This document shows, piece by piece, positions 17,801 to 30,000 of a stretch of 64,000 bases of DNA. The position numbers and the translations under genes are program-made. Positions within the stretch are counted from its first letter, which is position 1. Each line of letters starts with the position of its first letter. The stretch comes from Syngnathus acus (taxonomy: Eukaryota; Chordata; Actinopteri; Syngnathiformes; Syngnathidae). The stretch covers positions 1,116,001-1,180,000 of the forward strand of contig NC_051099.1 in assembly GCF_901709675.1 (NCBI RefSeq), written 5' to 3'. A model generated the notes under the pieces. The model was not told the origin of the DNA and ran no database searches. It was given only the letters and a program-made list of their open reading frames with translations.

Positions 17801-19298
17801 ATCACTAAGTCAAAATAAATTACAATAAAATGATTTGATGACAGCAAACATCACCAAGTCCAAATAAAATAAATGAAAAGACCCAGTTAATATTAAGAAT
17901 CAGAAACCCTGCTTCACACTTTGACTGCCTCGACCTTATCATTCAGCAAATGAACGCATGGGGAGCGGTCTCCATGACAACCCAGGGGCAGGGACCCAGA
18001 TAATGAGTAAAAAAATCCATGGGGGTGATACAATGAGAGGGGAAGGGTGTACCCAAAGCCATCAATGAATGGAGACCAAAGGAAAAGAGTGCTTGCCATA
18101 ATGCTTATGAATGATGACGCAACAACTGGACAATGATTTCCGCTAGCGTGGCGACAAGTTTAGCTGTGATTCGGCCACATTTCAACACAATTTAATTTAT
18201 TTTTTATTCTCCTCATCAGACTGCCACGCATGCACCTTCTCCTCGGTTCTGTCAATACCTCTAAATGCGAGTACGAGAGAGAAAATGCTTACTGTTGAGT
18301 AGAAAAGAATGTCAGCAAAATTGCACTCATGTGGAAATAAAGGCAACTTTAGCAAGAATAAAATGATGTAGCCAGGCCTCTTCTGTTTATCATGAGTGAT
18401 GGGGTTAGAATGGTTAACTGACCTGGTGACTGAGGTTTGGGTGGAACAACTGCCAGCCTCTTTGGGGAGGACGGGAGGGAGCGCGTTACCTCGGAACTCC
18501 GCTGGAACTCTTTCCTGCCAACTGTTAAACATAAAAAACACTGTTTTGACAAGGGAGTGGTCATAATACTTTGATACAGTAATAAAATATTAGATAGATT
18601 CATTCAAAGTCAGAAGAGAAAACAGTTCTGTAAAAAGTCAAAGTGCTTAATATCTCACAAGAATCTGGGTCAGCTGCTCTCCACGACTCGGAAAACAATC
18701 CTCAACTCAGAATGATACTCGGGATGACTTGTTTTGATATCAATCCTTTTGTTGTGTGTCAGATTAGATTTGGTGTAGGAGTGGGTGTGATCCGTGGCTG
18801 GATTTAGAACAGTGTGAAATGTGCTACCTTTGGAATTGGGGGCGACAAGGAACCATTTTGTAGTTAACAAAAGTGTCTTATCAAGAGGTTAGGGTGTGTC
18901 GGTGGAAGGAGAAAGAAACTAATTCAAATAGAAAAAAAGTGGATTCTGAACAAATCTTCACGAAAACCTTCGTTTGGTGTTTTCATTTTGTAGTTCACTC
19001 CACATTAAAGTGGAGCAGGGAGTGAAAAGAAAACTCAATTAAAAAAACCAATTACGGTTCTGCTGACCCCCAGGGGAGCTTCTTGGTTGAGCGGGCAGGT
19101 ATCGGCGCGGTAGTGCCGGGGTAGACGGAGGTTGAAGGCTGTTGCTGCGACATGGCGCAGCTCTCTGGTGATCCGTTAATGGAGGTGCGCCGGTCACTCT
19201 ATGGAGAGGCGGGTCCTCACTCACACTTAGACCTGGAATAGACAGATTCTGAATTATTTTATTTATATATTTTATTTGTTAGTATTTATTATTTTTTG

Positions 19299-19338
<40 letters not shown>

Positions 19339-22300
19339 CAAAATATATATATATATATATAATTATTTTTCTCAAAATAATCATTTTAGTTCGATTTATT
19401 AAGGAGCTTTTGTTTTTGATCTATCTGCAAGTGCACTCAAAGCCCATAGATTACACAATCTATAAAATAACTCAACCCTCTCACACTGCGTGTTTGGTCG
19501 ATCTCCTCGTACCCGATCGATAATGCCGCGACGCCTGCTCTTCACCACTGTGTGACAGATTAAGCAGTTGATTAGGCTCTCAATCGGCTCCTTTTCGACT
19601 CTCTTTCGGCTCTTGTACACTGGCAACGCTGACAGAAAGCATAGTTTGTGAAATGGAACACAATTACTGTTATTGCTCTCTCTTGGTTTTTGTTGCTCTC
19701 TCTCAAAAAAACAAATCTGTCAATAACCGCTAAACTATACCGGTACCCTTAAAGATACAACAAAAAACTAAAGTAACAAAATACTATGTGGAGTTCTTAC
19801 GCCGTTATAGAGATCTGATTCAAAAACTGCTCGAAGTCTAATGTGAATGATAGACAAAAGAGATCCAGTGGTTATGCAAAAAAAAAAACGAACAACCCAG
19901 ATCGATGGATTTCATGAATAGCAAAGACAAGCTGACGGAGAGCACTGCTTGGCAAAACGGCAGCCCAAGATGGAAACGAGCACACGAGGAGGAGATTAAG
20001 TCAGAAGGAACACAGCAGCTGAGCTCAGGCGGAAGCAAACAATGTAAAAAGAGATATCAAGACGGATGAGCTGAGGCTGCTCGGATGGCGAGCCGCTGAC
20101 AAAATTGAAAAACACCACAGTTATTAAAAAAAGCAATGCTTGATTTATTGGCCAGGTCTTGCAGCAGCATCATCTTGACTCCTTGCAAATCCCGATTCTG
20201 GAAATGTGCATTCACTTGATCCCAGAACACAAGTTTAATACTTTAAATCCATCTTATTTTGTGGCTTAACCTCACCGCTGTCTGTGAAACACCGCGACAC
20301 ACGTCAGCTTCATTCTGCGCTGTGCCACACACACGACACGTTGTGCAATTTAACGGCGAGTCTGTCATTTGTTCCGCCTATTAGTCCATTTGGAGGAAAT
20401 TTGAAGTTGCAGCGGTCTTTGCTCTTTAGCCATGATGCTGAGCAGATTTTAAATATCACTATCATCTCTTTTGCTGTGGAAATGTGCCCGTTAATGTAGC
20501 GTAGAGGCACTTTTACAGGCCTGAAAATTTAATAACAGAGCATATCTCCACCACGTATCTGCAGAAAACGCTTAGGAATGCAAAGTAGTGCATGTCGGAA
20601 GCAGTGTGTGTGTGTGTGTTGGGGTGGGCCAAGGTTAAAGCTGCATACATAAAACACAAAGTAATAGCCTGGCAGAGATGAACCTGAGTCCAAGTCTGTG
20701 GCGAAGATTAGATGCAAGTTCAGATAGAAAAGAAAGAAACCTGTCGTGGAAAATTAGAATGAATCATTTCGATGAGTTATTACAAATAGGGACTGGTATA
20801 AAGTGTATCACTATCTAAAATCAAATGTCAGCACGTTGAGTGATGAAACCAAGTGTGAGCTCGGGCATCAACGCCGTCCGTCACGGCTGCCGTGATAGTT
20901 TTTCTTCCTTTTGCTGCCAAGCGGCATCCATATCCAATTGGCTGTCTCATATCGTGTGCGTCTCTACTCCACGCACGCAAACCATCTGGTCACAGTGAGC
21001 TAGCATGAGTCACACAGCAGATCTCAGCTCCGAGTGGTGGCATCTGGGGTGCCACATCCACTCTCCACCCGGTGCCAGCCTTGCTACACCGCTCCCGTTA
21101 TTTTATTATCGCCTAAAGAGGAGATTGACTGCAGCGATAATACTGTATTTGTTTTGACTATTGAATTTCCACCAAGCGAATGGGCCTTACTCGCCGGGGT
21201 CGCCCCCCCCTCCCAGCTTTGTAACAGAAGCTGCCAATCACAGCGGAATTAACAGCGTATTCCCACTGTACTTGACACGCACGGATGCATCGCTCTCTCT
21301 CTCTCTCTCTCTCTCGCATACGTGACAACAGGATGGTGTTAATGGCTAATCAATGTGGTGCGATAACATATACTGCCGCACTTGATAGAATTTAATACTT
21401 ACATACAGCTTTATATACGAGGGCATCGTTTGTGAACTACATTTGATTGCTTTTCCGGCCACTGATCTATAATGCACGCTCAACGCTAGCGTTTGTGGCG
21501 CCCGGGGGGGCATGTCCAACAAAACGATTTTGTGACAACTATGACCTCGTACGGCTCGCCGAAACGATGAAGCGGATGGTATCGAGACGTGATCAACTGA
21601 GCCATTAAAATATTTTGCCCATGTTTTTCCCGTCTGCATATTTCTAAAGAAACTTTATCTTGAAAGAGGCCAGTCGATTTTGGCAGCAATAGAGTTTTCA
21701 GATTGAATAAATTTGATGCCACATATCTCAGTCGCTGCTCATTGATCACAGCAGGTTGATCAGCTTTGATGATGGGGAGCCTCAACTCGGGGGAACCCAC
21801 GTTCCTCCATATGGCGCTCCGTATTTCTTAACGATCACCGCTTTCTGTATCATCCCGAACCCAAATGAGACTGTTTTTGTATGGATCAATGGTGCTGAGC
21901 CCAGTTCCTATTCTCTTTGTTTCAGAATGAAGTTCCGGCTTGGTACAACTCCCTTGACTAACGCTGGAAGGATGTGTGAACACTCATCTGTCAATCCGAC
22001 AGCTCTTTGATCGGATTTCTCGGCGTGCCTTAAGGGGAAAGGATCCCTGCGTGACGAGGGAAAACTAAGGTAGGGCAAACACTCATTCCAACACACGTAA
22101 ACCGTGTCAAACGATGCCCCTGATAGTTCCAAACCATGATTACTTGTGCAACGCTCTCCTTCTAATTGTCATGTTGACATCTTGTACAGTCACTCACGAG
22201 CTGGTTATTTCCCACAAGAACTTGGGCAACACGCCACTTGTACAATGCAAAATTTGCTGCACATTGCTTCCATTTCTTGAAACCAGGTTGTGGTGTTTGT

Positions 22301-25300
22301 GTCTCAAATGTATATTCCTTTTGAGGAAGATACATCAATACATTCTGAATCAACCAATCGGAGGGGGAGATGAAACAAGCGCTCAGATTACGTAACGGCG
22401 AACGTGACGTACGCCAGAGCTTGAGGAGCTTACGTCAGCTGTAACTGGGAGAGAAAAAGCCAAGCTATGTAGGTCACATTAAAAAGGCATGCCGTTATTT
22501 CAAATTCAGCCAACTAACCAGAGCGCCGTATACTTGGAGTACTGTGATGTTATGCTTCTGCAGCATAAAACATGAGTAGGCAGTTAGCGACTCCAGTTGC
22601 TCGATTAAAAAAACAATCGTTCAAAAGAGAAGGGTTTGGTCTCATCTTTGCGCGTGTCGGGGAAAATTCTGTGGCTGAAAAGTTCCAAGCGGTAGCTGGA
22701 ATAGCCAATAACTGTAAGCCCTCATGAAGCGGTGTTAAAAGATGTTCAGAAGAAAGCAGCTTTCGCTGTAAATTTGACCTAATGAATGTGGATGGGGAGT
22801 GTTTATGCAAATGAGGCATAAAAGGGGTAATGAAAACAAGATGGTGATGCTAATGACACTCCCGTGCGGTGTTTTCAAATGCATCAACCCGTGCTGCCTT
22901 TGGGGAAAGTGCACAGGCAGAATATTGAATCGTCCACACTTACGGTGAGTCGCCCTGTTGGGGTCACTGTCGCTGGAGTGCGCGGAGGAGACGCTGGAAC
23001 TCCTGACGAAGCCGAAAGCTGCCAGGCGACCCACGGGGAGACGGGTGGAGCTGAAGCCGGGGGCGCGGAGGCCTGATTGACTTGCTTTGGGAAGTAGGGA
23101 TCTGCCGTTTACCGGCTGTGCTTGTGCCGATGCCGGAGCCTCAGGGGCGAAAACCTCATCGTCAGCTAGAAGAACAAATTGCGTCAAGAGTTTGAAATAT
23201 ATTTAGCAGTATGTTTACGTGAGGGCAACACTGCTACGTTGTATGTTTGCACTGAAGTCGTTCATCATTATGTGCTGATTTTGCTTTCTATTTGGACTTT
23301 GCTCCATTGACACTTTTACAGAAGAATGCTGCTTTTGGATTTGTGTGGTCCTCCTTGTAGGCTGAATTCATTCCCAATCTAATGCCAGCATTGTCACAGG
23401 GTTTTAAAATGCGTAGAGCAATTTGGAGCTTAGCTTGTTTTGACAAGAAATCCTTCACTCAAGCCAATCAATTGGGAAAATACACGGATAGAAAAAAAGC
23501 CCAGTTCTTGGACAAAGGGAAGAATCCCTCCCCCCCTCGTGGTAAACACACATGCACACACACTCCTTAGGGTCTTGCAAGGTTTCGAACATTATCCCCT
23601 GCTGTCTGCAAAGATAAGGCAGGGAGGCCTCCCTTCCTCTCTCCCACTCCCAACACATCAATCCATGAACAAAACCATTTCATGGGTATTGGGCTAAAAT
23701 GGCGAGCGAAGGTGCTCTCGCTGCTGCGGCACCGCCTCTTAGCCTATTGCTCTGAGTATTAGATTGGAGTTCACTGCTCTCGAGTGCACAACTGTGGATC
23801 ATTAAAGATAAATGTCCCAATTTCCCTCCTGGCCCTGTTTCTGCTTCTCCTTTTCAAGTGTGTAGTGACAGAATAGATTGTGACAAATATCCACTTAAAC
23901 CTGAACAGCACAGCTCCTCTTGCCGCTGACTGAAAACACACAGATGAACGGAAAGAGGAAATGAGGCTGCAGGTGTGTTACTACCTCAACGGGAACGAAT
24001 GCTGTGCAGTGTTAGATTGCCGATTAGTTTTTGTACAACTGGCATTCGGGGGGGTGAGATGGATCCAGCAGGAAGATGGTGACGTTCATTAAAAGTTAAT
24101 TGGAGTTCATTTCAAAGCTTGCAGGTCCCAGAAGGCCAAGCAGCATGAATCAACAAAGATTATCATCAAAAGATTGGACTTAGAGTAGCACGATGCTAAT
24201 AGTCTTATGTATAGAGATGATAGACATTGGTGCACTATAGCTTGATTTTCATATTAGACCCGGGGTGAGAGCCGTTTAAATATTTATGGAGGTGAGAAAT
24301 GGAATTTCAACCCATCAGTGGGTTAGTTGATGAGCAAATTTCCAGTATACCCGTGACCGCCATATTGCAACATACTGCAGGTGCCAGAGGTGAATTGTCT
24401 GAAGTCGAAATGAATCTGAAGGAGGGGGAAGTGAAAACGGGTCGGGTAGGAATTCTTTTTGCTTCATGGACTCAGCCTCTCGGAGCGGGACCTTTCCCCC
24501 CCGGCCGGCCGGCTCAGAGCAGTGTGCATCTTCAAATCCTCCGACTGGATGGAGCCGAATTTGAGCAAATGCATTTTAATGAGCTGCTTTCATCTCAGGT
24601 CAAATTTGGCAGAACATTCCTACATCTACTTCCTGCAGATAGATAGCAGCTTTTTTTGGTGTGTCAAATTTCAGCAAGATAAAATGAAATTGGACAAAAT
24701 TTTCACCTGCGGTATTGCGGCTCTTCTGGCTGGCTGCTAAGCAGGCTTGTTGAATCGGTTGGCTGATTGTTGACCTCTGACTCGCACTAGATTCTTTGCC
24801 TTTGACTGAGGCGGAAGCCGTCCTGGTCACAGCTCCCAAGCCTAAACGTAAACCTCTGCCAGAACGCAAGAGACTTCCGCTTCCTCCAGTCTGAGTAGCT
24901 GTCCGAAGCTGTAGTGGGTCATCTGCAAAACTCTCTTTAAAACTGGCGGATCTCCCGACCTAAAAACCATGCATACAAAACCAATATTTATACTTTACAA
25001 CCGTATTTAGTGTGATCAGAAATAAAAAAGAGACCTACCTCAGAGTGTGCTCCGTAGAAGTCGTCCGTTTTGCTGGCCAGCTTTGGGGGCGCCGTATAGC
25101 TGTGGTTATGCGTCGGAGGGACGGTGTTTGTAAGTCCCGGCGCTCGGATACTCCGACTCAACACCCCTGACGGGAAGATATTTGTTTGCATGTCTTTGTG
25201 GAACTTGTCGTAAAGCAAGTTGGAGGCACTGAGTACTGGTGCCCCTCTGGTTTCCTTTTCAGGCTTAAAGGGGCCTTTCGGAATATCTTTGAAGGAACTG

Positions 25301-26970
25301 GGTGTTGCACCTGTACCATGTGCGTATGTGGACAAGCGTGCTGGTAAAGACGATACCTGATAAGGTCCGTCAACAGCCTGAGGCTTCAGTTGAGGATTTT
25401 TCCGAATGTAAGTGATAATTTTTGGACGGACTCCTTTGGGTTTAAGTTTGGGTGAAGGAGAGCTGTCTTTGGGGCTGGAGTTGGGGGAGCTTTGCTGGTT
25501 GTTTAGAGGCGCTTGAGGGATTCCTGTTAGGTTGGTCTTAACTGGTGCTCTCATATCGTGGCCCTGAGCTGGTGCCTTTCTATCGGGGCTTCCTCCTGAT
25601 GGGGTGTGGTGTTGAAGTCCTCCTCTACGTGGATCCTTTGAGATGAGGTACATTGAGGCCTGCCTGTTTGGTGAGCCCTGGGGTGTCCTGAGAGGGGAAT
25701 GGGGAGGTGTAAATGTTCTTTTGGGACTGGAGCAATTCCGTCTGTAGGTGAACTGAGTCTGGGGTTGTCTCTCCATGGTGGAAGATTTGGAGGAGGTCTT
25801 TGTCACTGAAGCTTGCTGCTTTTCCACTAACAAAACCTCCTTTTTGGCCTCCTGGTTGGGCTGTCTAGATTGGAAGACTCCATATGTGTTGTAAAGGTGT
25901 GAAAAATCGGATGGTTCACGTAGAGATGATTTTGTAAGCTTTTTGTTTGCGCCGGTGTGAGTATGGCTTTGTGAAAATGTTGATCGGCCAACTTCAGAAG
26001 CCTGACCGCCAAGCTCTGCTAGGTTTTGAGCTCGACCCATTTCTGACTGACAAAGGGGTCTGACGAGCTGTTGTTGCCTTGGCGGTAGAACCCTTTCTTC
26101 AAATCCAGCCCTTCGTCTTTGGCCCAGACCACCACCATTAGAGGATGATCCATTTTTGTACTGGCTTCTCTCATCTTGTGTCTCATCCTGACTGTGCCAT
26201 TGATCTTGTTTCTCCTGATAGCGCAATGGTGGAGGCTTGTCATCTACTTGATGTGGCCTTCTTGGAGCTTGGGCTGAGGTAGCGTAACAAATGTCGGGCT
26301 TAGAGCTGGGCAGACAGATAAAAGTAGAATCCAGGGTGCTGGACAGACTTCCACTGAGATTCATTGTGGCCAGATTGGAGACAAACACGTTGGTTTCCGA
26401 CTTGGACTGCTTGAGCCCTCCTCTCCCCGCGTTAGGGTTCTCTTCTTCGGACAAGCCTCCCACTTGCTCTGTACTACGACATGTATTCTTTCTCCATTCC
26501 TCTTTGTCCCTCCGACTTCTGCTCTCCACTTTGTTGCTGTCGTTGTCGTTCCTCCTCACCCCAGTTGAAGTCGAGCTGGCGGTTGAACTGGAGGATATCG
26601 ACATTGGCCCCTCATCTTTACCTTCTCCTGTGCTTCCCCCATCTTCGTCTTCTTCTTCATTTGGGTTGCTCAAGAACGGATGTATGTCCGGACACTCCAC
26701 AAGCTCGATCTCACGGAACCCCGCGTCGGAACACTGCTGCTCAGAGCCCCAGATGATCATCTTGTCGTGGGATTCACTTTGTGATACCAAAGGTGGGAGT
26801 GAGGTCTTATTGCATCCTGTGTCCTCTAACATTCCTCCTTGATCACTCAAAGAGGTGAATTGATTGGCGTTGTCATCGCCAGTGCCAGGGAATTGGATTG
26901 GAGCTTTGTTTGCCATCTTTTCCGCTCTCTCAACAAGCCCATGTCCCTTGAAACTAGTTGGGATGCTCAT
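14887..26970 (-). CDS. mtus2: MTUS2, microtubule-associated tumour suppressor candidate 2 (TIP150-like)
   Basis: Human MTUS2/TIP150 is a microtubule plus-end protein that binds EB1 and recruits the depolymerase KIF2C. Fifteen coding exons: 25039-26970, 24707-24959, 22944-23165, 19056-19232, 18423-18521, 17354-17520, 17158-17283, 16669-16735, 16231-16445, 16036-16141, 15888-15961, 15714-15812, 15534-15653, 15375-15475 and 14887-15310. They join to 1393 codons plus TAA (human 1369). The large first exon encodes a disordered Ser/Pro region with [14 protein letters not shown]. Next come [15 protein letters not shown] and [17 protein letters not shown]. From about residue 900 there is a long coiled coil ([76 protein letters not shown]). 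The start MSIPTS resembles human MSVPVA. These motifs fit MTUS2 better than its paralogue MTUS1. The Ser/Pro-rich tail has an SPIP motif and a tandem repeat. Confidence 0.93.
14926..15027 (-). repeat. mtus2: Two-copy 51-bp tandem repeat in the mtus2 C-terminal coding exon
   Basis: Two adjacent 51-bp units (14977-15027 and 14926-14976) encode [17 protein letters not shown] and [17 protein letters not shown], followed by a partial third start, NRNS. The units share about 11 of 17 residues and keep the frame. Each has one SPGP and one TPTH, which are proline-directed kinase-type sites. Confidence 0.9.
19294..19343. repeat. 50-bp perfect AT palindrome in an mtus2 intron
   Basis: The arm TTTTGTATTTTA at 19294-19305 is the exact reverse complement of TAAAATACAAAA at 19332-19343, and the middle is (TA)n, itself self-complementary. 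A second (TA)n tract follows to about 19361. Confidence 0.9.
21293..21315. repeat. (CT)n microsatellite
   Basis: About eleven CT dinucleotides in a row inside an mtus2 intron. Confidence 0.9.
22388..22438. promoter_or_regulatory. Cluster of three CRE/ATF-like sites in an mtus2 intron
   Basis: TTACGTAAC (22388), GTGACGTAC (22404) and TTACGTCAG (22430) fall within 51 bp. ACGT-core sites of this kind bind CREB/ATF or PAR-bZIP factors. The position between the N-terminal exons and the coiled-coil exons would suit an internal promoter for a short isoform, which is inference only. Confidence 0.35.
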
Positions 26971-27007
26971 TTTGGTTGTTTCTTTTGAGCGCTCAAAGAT
27001 ACCAGGC

Positions 27008-27040
27008 AGATACCTTATTAATCCCAAAGGAAATTGGGGA
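27008..27040 (-). mobile_element. Short retroelement 3'-end-like fragment beside mtus2 coding exon 1
   Basis: Read on the minus strand, the stretch (aatttcctttgggattaat then aaggtatct) resembles the 3' end of abundant fish non-LTR retroelements, whose tails run GGGATTAATAAAGTATCT followed by TCTA-like repeats. It ends about 38 bp before the mtus2 ATG. Identification is from memory of the motif, without an alignment. Confidence 0.4.
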
Positions 27041-30000
27041 GCCTGAGGCCATTGATCGATTTATAAGAGTCTCTTTTGCCCAGGTTTTTGTGACGCTGTG
27101 AGGATTTCTTTTTTATATTAGTTCACCACTCATCTTGCGTTCCCTTTGAGCAAGCAAAACAGTTTGTGATGGACTTTGCATTGAGGAATTGTTTTTGAAT
27201 CTGAAAGAAAGAAAGCCAGACTGTAAGACCATGATTATAATATAAATATATTGTCATTTCAAAAGCAGTTTCTGTAATTAGATCTTTTTCTTTGCAAAGT
27301 CTCAAAACAGTTTTGTGTTTCCTATAACTGCAATCAAAATCATTGTGTGTTCAAAATGTAAAAGCAAGAGTATTACATATTCAGGTCAGCTCCATAAATT
27401 GTGCATTGTGATGAAGCATGGCTGCTGAACTTGAAATGTATTTTGTTTTCATGTGGCGCAGTCTTTGAACAATGTGAAAACATGCTGGTGTTGAGGAGCA
27501 AAAGCAAACTAGCAGCCCGGTACGAATAAATCCATATTGTTGGCCTGATCTCCACGGGGGGTTAACACTCTCCTCAAGCACACCATATGGCTAATTCTAC
27601 CATCACTCGCTCGTGTTCAACATCAGAACACTGGCTTTCCTATATGTGATATTAAGCATGATAGCAGAAAGACAGTTTGCTGGATCTTGACGGATTGCTC
27701 TGGCCTGTTATGAAAATATTTATACAGTACCTATAGAACTGTACTGCGTCGTGTCCATTTTTGTTTTGGTAGGTTCTATTGTAAATGATTCCAAGTTTGC
27801 ATGGTATTTATTGGAACACGAGCTGCTCCGAAATGAGGACAAATTATGTCGGTAGACGGGCACAAACAAATTGTACGGCTTATCAGCGTGCTCTCATCTC
27901 CACTCTGCCTCACTGCTAATATTTGCACACAATTGGCACACGCAAACAAATGATCTGGTAATTACAAGAGCAGACACTGAAATCATCTGAAAAGCTTGGA
28001 GAGCAGAAGGATTTGTGAGAGTGAGCGCACCGCTGCTTTAAGGGGAGAATTTACCGAGATGACGTCTTGGTTGATCGATCTCAGTGTTGACGGCCGTGCT
28101 AGCTATTGTTTATAGAAGAAAAAAAATACATTACATGATGCAATACAGTATGAATCAAAGGAGTATTCCTTGTCACTAGCATGAGGTGAACAAGGTAGGA
28201 GCATTTATAAGAAAGATTTTCTTTGCGTCGCATGACATCTGAACTCCGCTGGGAGAAATGTTAGATGCAAAAAAAAGAGCAGCCCAGCTTCCGTTGTCAT
28301 GGCGATACCATCCATGAGAACGACACAATCCACATATGGTCTTTAGTGAGTGAGAAAGGTCAGCGCCAGAAAGAGACACTCGCACGTTAGCGGGATGCTT
28401 TTAAACCGACGGACGGCTCATGCATACTGTACGTTCTGTTGCCAGCTAAGAGCAGGCGTGTATTGGTTAGTCGTCTTGAGCCATGTCCCGAAGGCAATGA
28501 AAACCAGAGCCAAATTAAGAGTTTAATGTCAACGTCTCTCAAGGGAACTCAAATAAAACCAACAAGTAGATAAAACGGGAAATAAAGTGAAATTGTCAAA
28601 ATGTTATTTTCAAGCAAGAATGCTTGTTGATTAGATGATACAGCTACTACATATGGATGTTAGGAAGAGCTGGGGAAAGAGGACTGTTTGTTTTTGAACC
28701 AATCACAAGGAATTAATGAAGGTAACTTCCCTTATAGACTTCTAATGAGCACGTAATGGCTCTCACTGACAGTCTATATTATGTTGTGCTATCTGAGCCC
28801 AGTTAGTTTTAAAGCTGACATTAGTGGTGAATTTAATTAACGATTAGAAACAGGATGTTATGTTTAGCACAAATGTTGCTACTCGTGTAGGGAAACAGAC
28901 GCTCGATCTGAAACTCTTAATATGCAACAAAAGCTGGCTGTCTAAATAGGAAAGTAGTACTTCAGTCATTGGGGTCTAAGAAATGAAGCTTTGTATGTTG
29001 CCACAGTGGATATAAAAAGTCTGTTTTTGTGATGTATAGACAAATAAGACCAAGTTAAGTAGTCTACAGATGTTCAAGAAAGCCTTTGTTGACATTTTTT
29101 GTAGGATGCAGTTAAGGGAAGCTCATTGTTTTGCACAAACCTTCATGTGCTCACACACACTGGCTTTTGTTGTGGCTCCAGTAGCACAAATGTTATTTGT
29201 TTATTTATTATTTATTCATCACGCTTATTTATTCATTGTTTGTGCCTTCTTGTTTTTATTTTTTGTGTTGTTTACTTGTATGTATATTGTGTACTGTCTT
29301 GTCACCGTGGGATAGTGGGAACGTCATTTCGATTTCTTTGTGTCTTGGCATGTGAAGAAATTGACAATAAAGCAGACTTTGACTTTTGACACATGTGGAT
29401 ATTACAGAAGCCATTTGTCTTTGGCACTTCCCTTTATTGCTCTAGCTCCCCCACCCCAACAGAGAGCAGCCAGATTGTCCACAGCGCGATCCCAGGGGGG
29501 AAGCCCACTTCGCACACTTGCGCTCACACTCCTGCCGCATCATCCGCACTCTCAATGTGTAAATTCCCAGAGAGTGAGGACACAAATGGAAAGCGCGTTG
29601 ACGTGAGCATGGCTCTAATTTATGACTGTGGAGTGGTCGCACACCACATAATTAGATTCAGCGCTGGGCTTACATAAAAAAAGCAGTCGAGCAGTTATGG
29701 CTTGACATGGACACTTTCTCCTCTGCGACTGCACCATTTATTTGCGTGCTTGTAATTCATCTCTAATGACGCCCTTTTCATCCATGTATATTTTTAACCC
29801 CTTTCCCATGGCTCAAAGGTATGCATGAGAAATTGTGTTTCCGTGACAGCTTGCCAGCCAATTGATTCCAATAGATTTCAAACATGCTTGTCTTGCCATC
29901 CAAAATAGAAATTCCCTCCTATTACGCATTGACTTTCTTTCATGTTCTTGGAATCCCTCAGTAGGATAAAGCTTAGTGGGAGCATCCATTGAGGAATAAG

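Larger units (their letters stand above)
19362..22943. other. mtus2 intron, no further gene seen
   Basis: This 3.7-kb intron separates the exons at 22944-23165 and 19056-19232. Open frames here have no recognisable domain. It contains a (CT)n tract at 21293-21315 and a cluster of CRE-like sites at 22388-22438, and is otherwise unremarkable. Confidence 0.5.

Noticed and set aside
26291-26842. 183-residue open frame antisense to mtus2 exon 1
   Set aside because: It is the shadow of the Ser/Pro-rich mtus2 frame, and homology supports only the minus strand.
14887-26970. Assignment as MTUS1 rather than MTUS2
   Set aside because: [29 protein letters not shown] and the coiled-coil details match MTUS2, and the neighbour is slc7a1, not slc7a2.
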